Assembly: GCA_023251285.1 (NCBI GenBank)
Contig: JAHEZB010000134.1
Location: 1 to 6,400 of the forward strand
Origin: Chitinophagaceae bacterium
GTDB lineage: Bacteria > Bacteroidota > Bacteroidia > Chitinophagales > Chitinophagaceae
Length of the DNA stretch: 6,400 bases
Reading direction: 5' to 3'
The notes under the pieces are model-generated. The model did not search any database and was not told the DNA's origin. It worked only from the letters and a program-made list of their open reading frames with translations. A program made the position numbers and the translations under genes. The stretch's first letter is position 1; each line of letters begins with the position of its first letter. This document shows positions 1 to 6,400 of this stretch, piece by piece.

Positions 1-2316
1 ACCGCCATTTACGGCTCCCGTGCTTCAAACGGAGTAATCATGATAACGACAAAGCGTGGGAAGGCAGGGAGGCCGGTGCTTTCTTTCAGTACTCAACTTT
101 CAGCATCTAAGATATCGAAAGAGTTCCCGGTATTATCTGCCGGCCAGTTTACAAACCTGGTGAAATCAATCGGTACTCCTTCGCAAATAGCGGTAATGGG
201 TAGTGCCAATACAGACTGGCAAAAAGAAATCTACCAGACTGCAATTACCTCTGATAATAATTTAAGTTACAGTGGAAGTTTGAAAAATATGCCTTATCGT
301 ATTGGCGCTGAATATCTTTCACAAACCGGCGTTTTAAAAACGGATCATCTTGACCGTAAAGCCTTATCGATTTCGCTTACTCCCAATTTATTTGATAATC
401 ATTTAAAAATTGATATTAATCTTCATGGCTCCAGTACCGATTCGCGTAATGCCAATACAGGAGCAATTGGTAATGCCGTTTCATTTGACCCTACTCAACC
501 TGTGCGTTCCGGCAAGGCAAATTTTGGTGGTTATTATGAATGGCTGACAAACGATACCACTCCGAACTCCTTATCAAACCGAAATCCTGTGGCGCTTTTA
601 AAACAGTACGATGCAGAAAATCACGCTTTAAGAAGTTTTGGCAACATCCAGTTTGATTATAAATTTCACTTCTTACCTGAATTGCACGCAAATTTGAATT
701 TAGGATACGACGTGGCAAAATATAATGGAACCACGGTTGTACCGATAGATGCTGCACAGTCTTATAACAGCGTTCCTAAATTAAGAGGTCAGAATAACCA
801 ATATTATAACAACTACAAAAATAAGGTCGGTGAATTTTATCTTAGCTACATAAAAGACATTGAATCAATAAAAAGCAACATCAATGCTGTCGCTGGTTAT
901 GGCTATTATGATAATTATAGTCACAACAAAAATTTTCCAAGCTTAAGTTATTCAAGAGATACCATTCCTTCCGGTTACAATCCATTGCAGCCAACCTCCT
1001 TTAGTGAGGTAACTTTGATGTCTTATTACGGCAGGTTGATTTATACATTCAACCAGAAATACATTCTGATGGGTTCCATCAGAACGGATGGATCTTCCAG
1101 GTTTGGACCACAATACCGTTGGGGTGTTTTCCCTTCCGGAGCATTTACCTGGAGAATTAAGCAGGAGAATTTTCTTAAAAATTCCACAGCTGTCTCTGAT
1201 CTTAAATTGCGCTTAAGCTATGGTATCACCGGGAACCAGGCAGGAATCGGATATTATAATTATTTGAATTACTACTCATTAAGTGGAAGTACTTCGGAAG
1301 TAAATTTTGGAAACAATTACTACAATACATGGAGTCCTTCTATTTATGCAAAGGACCTACAATGGGAAACCACAGCAACATCTGATGTTGGACTAGACTT
1401 TGGATTTTTAGACAACCGGATCACAGGAAGTATCGATTATTATTACAAGAAAACCAGCAATCTTTTGGCAAATGTGTATGTTCCTTCACTTACTAACTTC
1501 GGCAACCAATTGGTAAGAAATGTAGGTAATATGACAGATAAAGGAATTGATTTTACAATAAATGCTATTCCTGTTCGTCAAAAGAATTTATCATGGGAAG
1601 TAGGATTTAATGTTTCTTATAATTATTTTAATATAACCAATCTATCGGTATCACAGGATTCTTTAGCAAAAGTTAACAGCAGTTACGCTGTTGGCGGTAT
1701 TGCAGGAGGCACAGGAAATACCATTCAGCAAAACAGCGTCGGTTATAGCCCTAATACGTTTTATGTTTTACAACAGGTATATGATGATAAAGGAAATCCG
1801 ATAGAAGGAATGTACGTTGATCAAAACAGGGATGGCATCATTAATCAAAAAGATTTGGTACACTATAAGTCACCTTTTGCTCCAATCACCTTCGGATTTA
1901 GCACAAGTTTCAGCTATAAGGAATGGACATTGAGCACGGTACTTCGCGCGAGTGTGGGAAACTATATGTACAATAACACTGCATCGAATCTTGGAGTTAC
2001 AAGAAATGTATTGAATCCAACAAACTTTTTGCAAAATGCGCCTTTAGCAGTTTTAAACACAAATTTTTATAACAACCAGTTCTTCTCATCGTATTATGTA
2101 GAAAATGCTTCATTCCTGAAAATGGATAACATTGGACTTAGCTATAACGTGGGGCACTTATCAAAAAATATTTCTTTACGTTTATCTGCAAATTGTCAGA
2201 ATGTATTTACGGTAACAAAATACACCGGATCAGATCCGGAAATATATGGAGGAATTGATAATGTACTTTATCCCCGGCCAAGAACTGTTACAATTGGGGC
2301 AAGCTTAAATTTTTAA
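1..2316 (+). CDS. SusC/RagA-family TonB-dependent outer-membrane transporter (5' partial)
   Basis: This is the C-terminal 771 residues of a SusC-like transporter. The frame is open from base 1, so the ATG at base 40 is internal and the true start lies upstream. Visible residues 2-20 read AIYGSRASNGVIMITTKRG, the signature that ends the plug domain in SusC/RagA proteins. The missing part should be the signal peptide, the carboxypeptidase-regulatory-like domain and most of the plug, roughly 200-250 residues. The rest is the 22-strand-type barrel, with typical SusC blocks: RTDGSSRFG (361-369), LRLSYGITGNQ (403-413), LQWETT (453-458), an acidic DQNRDG loop (607-612), and NVFTVTKYTGSDPE near the end. 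The protein ends in Phe (ASLNF), as expected for BAM-inserted barrels. In known systems SusC imports oligosaccharides across the outer membrane using TonB energy, capped by SusD. The susD-like gene follows after 20 bases. The family call is secure. The substrate is not shown by the sequence; alpha-glucan is inferred from the downstream SusE/F-type genes. Confidence 0.96.
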   Translation, partial: TAIYGSRASNGVIMITTKRGKAGRPVLSFSTQLSASKISKEFPVLSAGQFTNLVKSIGTPSQIAVMGSANTDWQKEIYQTAITSDNNLSYSGSLKNMPYRIGAEYLSQTGVLKTDHLDRKALSISLTPNLFDNHLKIDINLHGSSTDSRNANTGAIGNAVSFDPTQPVRSGKANFGGYYEWLTNDTTPNSLSNRNPVALLKQYDAENHALRSFGNIQFDYKFHFLPELHANLNLGYDVAKYNGTTVVPIDAAQSYNSVPKLRGQNNQYYNNYKNKVGEFYLSYIKDIESIKSNINAVAGYGYYDNYSHNKNFPSLSYSRDTIPSGYNPLQPTSFSEVTLMSYYGRLIYTFNQKYILMGSIRTDGSSRFGPQYRWGVFPSGAFTWRIKQENFLKNSTAVSDLKLRLSYGITGNQAGIGYYNYLNYYSLSGSTSEVNFGNNYYNTWSPSIYAKDLQWETTATSDVGLDFGFLDNRITGSIDYYYKKTSNLLANVYVPSLTNFGNQLVRNVGNMTDKGIDFTINAIPVRQKNLSWEVGFNVSYNYFNITNLSVSQDSLAKVNSSYAVGGIAGGTGNTIQQNSVGYSPNTFYVLQQVYDDKGNPIEGMYVDQNRDGIINQKDLVHYKSPFAPITFGFSTSFSYKEWTLSTVLRASVGNYMYNNTASNLGVTRNVLNPTNFLQNAPLAVLNTNFYNNQFFSSYYVENASFLKMDNIGLSYNVGHLSKNISLRLSANCQNVFTVTKYTGSDPEIYGGIDNVLYPRPRTVTIGASLNF

Positions 2317-2336
2317 ACGAACAAAATACAAACAAT

Positions 2337-3971
2337 ATGAGAAGTGTTTCTTTTAAAATATCATTTTATTTGGTCATCATTACAGGAATATTAATCTCGT
2401 GTAACAAAGACCTGAATCGGCTACCGGCTAATACTGTTTTTGCAGATAGCGTTTATAGTACTCCTAATGGTTATAAGCTGGCGCTTGCCAATATTTATGG
2501 CGCTTACGAATTGACCGGAACAGCTGGCCCAGGCAGTTCCAGTATCGCAGGAGTGGATGCAGGAACGTCTGACTTTGTACGGTGTCTATGGAATGTGCAG
2601 GAACTGCCGACTGATGAGGCTGTTTGCGCCTGGGGTGACCCCGGTGTACCTGACTTTCATAATATGAGTTGGACAGCGACAAACCCGATTCTCATTGGAT
2701 TATATGCAAGAAGCATGTACCAGATTACTCTGTGCAATGATTATATAACACACTGTACGCCTGCAGCGTTTGCAAGTCGTGGTTTTTCGGCTACAGATAC
2801 GGTTGCAATTTCTCAATACAAAGCCGAAGCAAGATTTTTACGTGCATTCCAATATGCAACATTAATGGATGTATTTGCAAACCCCGCTTTCGGAACTGAA
2901 ACCACAGAGGTTGGACCACTGTCCTTTCCGAAACAAATAAACAGAGCCGATTTGTTCAAATATGTGGAATCTGAGCTATTATCGTGTGTGGGCTCCATGG
3001 CGGCCCCACATCAAAATCAATATGGTCGTGCGAATCAGGCTGCTGCGTGGGCATTGCTTGCGCGGATCTACCTGAACGCAAAAGTTTATACAGGCACAGA
3101 TAGAAACACCGACGCCATTACCTATTCAAGTAAAGTAATTAATGCGGGTTACACTCTGATGCCGTCTTATGCAAATTTATTCAAAGGAGATAACAACGTA
3201 AATAATCCTGAAACAATCCTCGCCATACCTTATGACGGCTTACTCACACAAAATTATGGAGGAACAACATTTTTGGTAAATAGTGCGTGCGCCAATTCCG
3301 AATACAAACCCGGCAGTCCCGGTTACGCGATGAAAACCGCTGATTATGGAGTTCCTTCCGGAGGATGGGCTGGTAACAGAAGTACTGCAAATCTTCCTGG
3401 TCTGTTTCCAACACCAGATACTACAGTTGACAAACGGGCAATATTTTTGAATGCACCGGGTGTAACTGCACAAATTTCCAATGTAGCACAATTCAACCAG
3501 GGAATACCTGTAAATAAATTTACGAACCTTACTTCTACCGGTGCAGTAGCTGAACCCGGTGCAGGTGGAACTTTTTGTTCTACAGATTTTCCTTTGTTTC
3601 GCCTGGCTGAACAATATCTGATATATGCAGAAGCAGTTTTGCGCGGCGGCGTAGGAGGCGATTTGACAACTGCTGTAGGATATATCAATCTTCTCAGGCA
3701 ACGTGCCTATGGCAGCACAAGCGGAAATATCACGTCCTCTAGCCTGACATTGCCATTTATTTTGAATGAAAGGGGCCGCGAGTTGTATTGGGAATGCTTC
3801 AGGCGCACTGATCTTATCAGGTTTGACCAGTTCACGAGCAGCAGCTATCTGTGGCCGTGGAAGGGAGGAGTTTCCAATGGTACCGGCGTGGATGCTCATT
3901 ACAGGATCTATCCGCTTCCGATCACCGACCTGCAAGCGAATTCAAACTTAGTTCAAAATCCAGGCTATTAA
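2337..3971 (+). CDS. SusD/RagB-family nutrient-binding outer-membrane lipoprotein
   Basis: This is a complete 544-residue SusD-like protein, a normal length for the family. The N-terminus has a short basic start, a hydrophobic stretch (about residues 8-20) and the lipobox LISC with the acylated Cys at 22, followed by NKD. This fits a lipoprotein sent to the outer membrane and probably the cell surface. Family blocks are the TPR-like helix AEARFLRAFQYATLMDVF (163-180), QAAAWALLARIYLNA (234-248), FRLAEQYLIYAEAVLRG (421-437), the C-terminal block with NERGRELYWECFRRTDLIRF (477-496), and the closing IYPLPITDLQANSNLVQNPGY-type end (from 524). SusD proteins bind glycan and open and close as a lid over SusC. 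The start is chosen because it is the only ATG giving the signal peptide. The upstream A-rich gap has no Shine-Dalgarno, as is usual in Bacteroidota. An oddity is eight cysteines besides the lipid-carrying one (83, 97, 133, 140, 217, 318, 414, 487). The ligand cannot be read from the sequence. Confidence 0.96.
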   Translation: MRSVSFKISFYLVIITGILISCNKDLNRLPANTVFADSVYSTPNGYKLALANIYGAYELTGTAGPGSSSIAGVDAGTSDFVRCLWNVQELPTDEAVCAWGDPGVPDFHNMSWTATNPILIGLYARSMYQITLCNDYITHCTPAAFASRGFSATDTVAISQYKAEARFLRAFQYATLMDVFANPAFGTETTEVGPLSFPKQINRADLFKYVESELLSCVGSMAAPHQNQYGRANQAAAWALLARIYLNAKVYTGTDRNTDAITYSSKVINAGYTLMPSYANLFKGDNNVNNPETILAIPYDGLLTQNYGGTTFLVNSACANSEYKPGSPGYAMKTADYGVPSGGWAGNRSTANLPGLFPTPDTTVDKRAIFLNAPGVTAQISNVAQFNQGIPVNKFTNLTSTGAVAEPGAGGTFCSTDFPLFRLAEQYLIYAEAVLRGGVGGDLTTAVGYINLLRQRAYGSTSGNITSSSLTLPFILNERGRELYWECFRRTDLIRFDQFTSSSYLWPWKGGVSNGTGVDAHYRIYPLPITDLQANSNLVQNPGY

Positions 3972-3983
3972 TTTTTATAAAAA

Positions 3984-4868
3984 ATGAAAAATATTATGCA
4001 AAATTATTTAAATAAATTATGGGTGATTCTTGTAATCAGCCTGGCTGCTTTTTCCGCTTGCAAAAAAGACGCAACGAATGTCTTATCTAAGGGCGGAACC
4101 GCACCGGTATTAACCAGCTCCGTGACCGATTCCATACCACTGATGTTTACCAACGCAAGTAATCCGGCTATAACTTTTAACTGGACAAATCCAGATTATC
4201 AATTCAGTAATGGGACAAGTTCTTTAAATGTTACCTATAATCTTCAATTTGATACAGTTGGAGCAAACTTCACTTCTCCAAAAATGCAGACTGTGCAAAT
4301 AAGTCCGGCATTAAGCAAAACTTTTACAGTTAATGAGTTAAATAGCATCCTTGGCAACGGGCTGCAACTTGACACATCTCACACACACAACGTCGAAGTG
4401 AGAGTCGTTTCTTTCCTTGCTCCATATACTTCCGGTTCTCCAAACCTCGTTTCCCTTTCATCAAACTCTCTGAAGTACAAAGTGAAACCATTTGCACCGC
4501 CACCAGTAGTAACACCACCTGATCCATCGGCAGTTTTAGTATTAGTAGGAGGAGATGCAAAACTTGGCGGTTGGAGCAATCCGGTACCGGCATCACAACA
4601 ATTCACCCGGGTGAGTGCAACGGATTACCAGTTGAAAATTCAACTTTCCGGAGGCGATCCGACAAACAGCAGCAATCAGTATCTTATTCTGCCTGCCAAT
4701 GGCAGCTGGAGCCATAAATATGCCTGCAAAAAAACTTCTGATCAACCATTTTCCGGCGGTTCTTTCGGCCTTGATTTAAGTGATAATTTTCCTGGTCCGA
4801 CAGCGCCAGGCGTATATTTATTTGATCTTAATTTTCAAACAGGAATATTGACCGTTACCAAACAATAA
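3984..4868 (+). CDS. SusE-like surface glycan-binding lipoprotein, one Ig-like and one C-terminal binding domain
   Basis: This is a 294-residue secreted lipoprotein. The signal peptide spans residues 1-25, with lipobox FSAC and the lipid-modified Cys at 26, followed by KKD. Residues about 41-168 form a SusE N-terminal Ig-like domain: TNASNPAITFNWTNPDY at 56-72, a Tyr-Asn-Leu-Gln-Phe-Asp strand, and a VNELN..L helix-like segment near 116-123. A proline-rich linker (FAPPPVVTPPDPS, 170-182) joins it to one C-terminal SusE/F-type binding domain (about 183-294) with VGGDAKLGGWSNP, LPANGSWSHKY and a DLSDNFPGP segment. The Trp and Tyr residues are candidates for sugar stacking. Related proteins hold polysaccharide at the cell surface beside SusCD. 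It is short: Bacteroides SusE is nearly 400 residues with two C-terminal binding modules, and here there is one. The start at 3984 lies 12 bases after susD. An in-frame ATG at 3996 (Met5) would also leave a usable signal peptide. Starch binding is inferred from family resemblance only. Confidence 0.88.
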   Translation: MKNIMQNYLNKLWVILVISLAAFSACKKDATNVLSKGGTAPVLTSSVTDSIPLMFTNASNPAITFNWTNPDYQFSNGTSSLNVTYNLQFDTVGANFTSPKMQTVQISPALSKTFTVNELNSILGNGLQLDTSHTHNVEVRVVSFLAPYTSGSPNLVSLSSNSLKYKVKPFAPPPVVTPPDPSAVLVLVGGDAKLGGWSNPVPASQQFTRVSATDYQLKIQLSGGDPTNSSNQYLILPANGSWSHKYACKKTSDQPFSGGSFGLDLSDNFPGPTAPGVYLFDLNFQTGILTVTKQ

Positions 4869-4878
4869 TTCAAAATAG

Positions 4879-6291
4879 ATGTTTAAAACAATTGATATGC
4901 ATAAAAATTTAAACCTGCTTTTCGCCCTTGCAGCAATGGTTTTCATGATGGCAGCTTGTAAAAAACTCGCTGAGTTGCCAAACAACTTTTACCCCAACGG
5001 AACGGCCGTAACGTTGTCTGGCTCCGTAAATACCGTCGCTTCAAAGCCTGCAGATTCAACAAATACAGTCCTTACACTCAACTGGACAAATCCTAAATAC
5101 GCCCAGGATACTTCTTTGTATAAATATGTTGTGGAAATAGATTCTACAGGTAAAAACTTTGCAAAAGAATATACATTAACCGAAAACGGTGCAAGAGAAA
5201 CAACCTTTTCCGGCAAACAATTTAATGATATCCTGGCTGGATTAGGAATAGCCGCCGGAACAGAATCCAGCGTTGATATCAGGCTAACTTCTTCCTACGG
5301 AAACAATAACGAGACGTATCATTCAAACGTACTTACAATTAAAACTACCCCATACATTGTGCCCATTACCGTAACTCCTTCAAGCACGAATCCGCTGACC
5401 TTGCTCATTACAAATGCATCAAACAGTGCAGTCGCCTTCAACTGGAACCCAACGCAATACGGCACCTTCCCTTTTACTTATGCGATTCAAATAGATACCG
5501 CCGGAGGAAAATTCACTAATCCACAAATAATTTCAGCAGGCACCAACCTAAGCAAAGATATTAGTGTAGGCGATTTAAATACTGCCGCTTTATTAGCAGG
5601 TGTTGCAGCTAATGCGACGAACAATTTACAAATCAGGGTTGTTGCCTATCAGGGCGCCAATACTGTTCCCACCGTTATATCTAATGTGATTAATGTGAAA
5701 GTAACCACTTATCTTCCTTTTATGTACTTATGGCTGCCGGGAGATTACCAGGGGTGGAACCCATCCAGTGCACCACAGTTAGGCGCAACTGTACCGGATT
5801 TGGTGAATTATGAGGGTTATGTAAATGTTCCTGCAGGTGGAAGTTTTGAATTTAAAATGACGAATGAGCCGGATTGGAATCATATCGCTTATGGTGGCGA
5901 CGCGACCACTTTAAGCACTTCCGGTGGAAATTTAAAATGGCCGAATGGTGCAGGATATTATTATGTAAAAGCAAATCCTACTGCGTTAACCTGGTCGGCT
6001 ACAAAAACAACGTGGGCAATCATCGGCGACGCTACTCCGGGAGGCTGGGGTTCCGATACACCCATGACTTATGACCCGGTAAATAATGTTTGGGTGATCA
6101 ATTCAGTTGCATTAAGTGCAAACAGCATGAAATTTAGAGCGAATAATGGATGGGATATTAATTTGGGCGGCAATCTCAGCAAGTTGTCCTATGGTGGGGA
6201 TAACATTTCTATCAGCTCCGCTGGCAACTATAAAATTGTGTTAGATCTTAGTCATCCATTGAAATATACAGCAACATTGACTAAATTATAA
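4879..6291 (+). CDS. SusE/SusF-like surface glycan-binding lipoprotein with two Ig-like and two C-terminal binding domains
   Basis: This is a 470-residue lipoprotein. The signal peptide ends in lipobox MAAC with the modified Cys at 27, followed by KKL. Two SusE-type Ig-like domains follow. The first, about 43-158, has LTLNWTNPKY at 66-75. The second, about 170-278, has TNASNSAVAFNWNPTQY at 178-194. Two SusE/F binding modules come next. Module one, about 281-377, has YLWLPGDYQGWNP, PDWNHIAYGG and KWPNGAGYYYVKAN. Module two, about 378-470, has IIGDATPGGWGSDTPMTYDP, KFRANNGWDINLGG and YGGDN. The exposed Trp and Tyr residues suit carbohydrate stacking. The protein is probably a surface glycan-binding partner of the SusCD complex, most plausibly for starch-like glucans. 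The gene begins 10 bases after the previous one and is the last before the terminator. The start is uncertain: an ATG at 4897 (Met7, MHKNLNLLF) gives a more ordinary signal peptide, with the charged residues next to the hydrophobic core, and neither ATG has a Shine-Dalgarno. Confidence 0.9.
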   Translation: MFKTIDMHKNLNLLFALAAMVFMMAACKKLAELPNNFYPNGTAVTLSGSVNTVASKPADSTNTVLTLNWTNPKYAQDTSLYKYVVEIDSTGKNFAKEYTLTENGARETTFSGKQFNDILAGLGIAAGTESSVDIRLTSSYGNNNETYHSNVLTIKTTPYIVPITVTPSSTNPLTLLITNASNSAVAFNWNPTQYGTFPFTYAIQIDTAGGKFTNPQIISAGTNLSKDISVGDLNTAALLAGVAANATNNLQIRVVAYQGANTVPTVISNVINVKVTTYLPFMYLWLPGDYQGWNPSSAPQLGATVPDLVNYEGYVNVPAGGSFEFKMTNEPDWNHIAYGGDATTLSTSGGNLKWPNGAGYYYVKANPTALTWSATKTTWAIIGDATPGGWGSDTPMTYDPVNNVWVINSVALSANSMKFRANNGWDINLGGNLSKLSYGGDNISISSAGNYKIVLDLSHPLKYTATLTKL

Positions 6292-6308
6292 TTGAAAGAA
6301 ATTTCTCT

Positions 6309-6339
6309 AAAACTGCCTCAAAAAAGAGGCAGTTTTTTT
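6309..6339 (+). terminator. Rho-independent terminator of the susCDEF-like operon
   Basis: A perfect hairpin lies 17 bases after the last stop codon. CTGCCTC (6313-6319) pairs with GAGGCAG (6326-6332) around an AAAAAA loop. AAAA (6309-6312) extends the stem by pairing with the first four of seven T residues (6333-6339). The A-tract, GC stem and T-tract arrangement is classic for an intrinsic terminator and could work partly in both directions. It marks the probable 3' end of the transcript carrying the four upstream genes. Confidence 0.93.
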
Positions 6340-6400
6340 ATGCAGATAATTACAAGGAAAAAACAAATTCAACTTATTTATTGCTTTGCTTTATTATTAA
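6340..6400 (+). CDS. Possible start of a downstream gene for an exported protein (3' partial)
   Basis: An ATG at 6340 opens a frame that stays open to the window edge, giving 20 codons: MQIITRKKQIQLIYCFALLL. The pattern of a basic segment (RKK) followed by a hydrophobic run (LIYCFALLL) looks like the start of a signal peptide, which suits an exported enzyme or binding protein of the same locus. In Bacteroides the gene after susF encodes the surface amylase SusG, but nothing here identifies the product. Against it, the ATG directly touches the terminator T-run. Translation from here would therefore need read-through transcription, or the real start may lie further downstream. Twenty open codons of AT-rich DNA can also occur by chance. 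Confidence 0.42.
   Translation, partial: MQIITRKKQIQLIYCFALLL

Noticed and set aside
40..42. ATG at base 40 as the start of the susC-like gene
   Set aside because: The frame is open from base 1 and the codons before this ATG encode the conserved plug signature AIYGSRASNGVI, so the Met is internal and the gene begins upstream of the window.
491..757. Minus-strand open frame of 88 codons opposite susC
   Set aside because: It lies within the conserved transporter barrel coding region, has no recognisable protein features and no supporting context.
3344..3688. Minus-strand open frame of 114 codons opposite susD
   Set aside because: It overlaps both susD and another antisense frame, has no recognisable motif and is explained by the codon pattern of the real gene.
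3240..3935. Minus-strand open frame of 231 codons opposite susD
   Set aside because: It lies wholly within the well-supported susD-like gene. Its translation is rich in Cys, Ser and Ile with no domain or signal peptide, typical of an antisense shadow.
3971..3984. A/T-rich gap between the susD and SusE-like genes as a possible promoter
   Set aside because: The gap is only 12 bases and does not contain the Bacteroidota TAnnTTTG element with a -33 TTG partner. Simple A/T-rich operon spacing explains it.
4330..4606. Two overlapping minus-strand frames opposite the SusE-like gene
   Set aside because: They overlap each other in different frames and sit over the proline-rich linker, whose repetitive codons avoid stops on the other strand.

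Overview
This window lies inside a polysaccharide utilisation locus of a Bacteroidota bacterium. The evidence is a SusC-SusD pair followed by two SusE/SusF-type surface lipoproteins, moderate-to-low GC, A/T-rich gene junctions without clear Shine-Dalgarno sequences, and lipoboxes followed by Lys/Asn-Lys. The CKK lipoprotein starts and the SusE/F domain style resemble Chitinophagaceae or Sphingobacteriia more than gut Bacteroides. That placement is an impression, not a measured result.

Layout, all on the + strand: bases 1-2316 hold the 3' three quarters of a susC-like gene, a TonB-dependent transporter whose 5' end lies outside the window. Bases 2337-3971 hold a complete susD-like lipoprotein gene. 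Bases 3984-4868 hold a short SusE-like lipoprotein gene with one N-terminal Ig-like domain, a proline-rich linker and one C-terminal SusE/F-type binding domain. Bases 4879-6291 hold a longer SusE/F-like lipoprotein gene with two Ig-like domains and two C-terminal binding domains. The gaps between genes are 20, 12 and 10 bases, so the four genes almost certainly form one transcript. A strong intrinsic terminator at 6309-6339 closes it. Directly after its T-run an ATG opens a frame that runs off the window and encodes a signal-peptide-like N-terminus. This is possibly the next gene of the locus.

By analogy with characterised Sus systems, the two SusE/F-like lipoproteins would hold glycan at the cell surface. 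SusD would act as the lid over the SusC barrel, and SusC would import oligosaccharides into the periplasm using TonB energy. The SusE/F-type domains make an alpha-glucan (starch-like) substrate the best guess, but no enzyme or regulator is visible to confirm it.

No RNA gene, mobile element, CRISPR array or unrecognised multi-gene system was found. The points worth a second look are the unusual domain counts of the two SusE/F proteins, the cysteine-rich SusD, and the terminator abutting a possible start codon.
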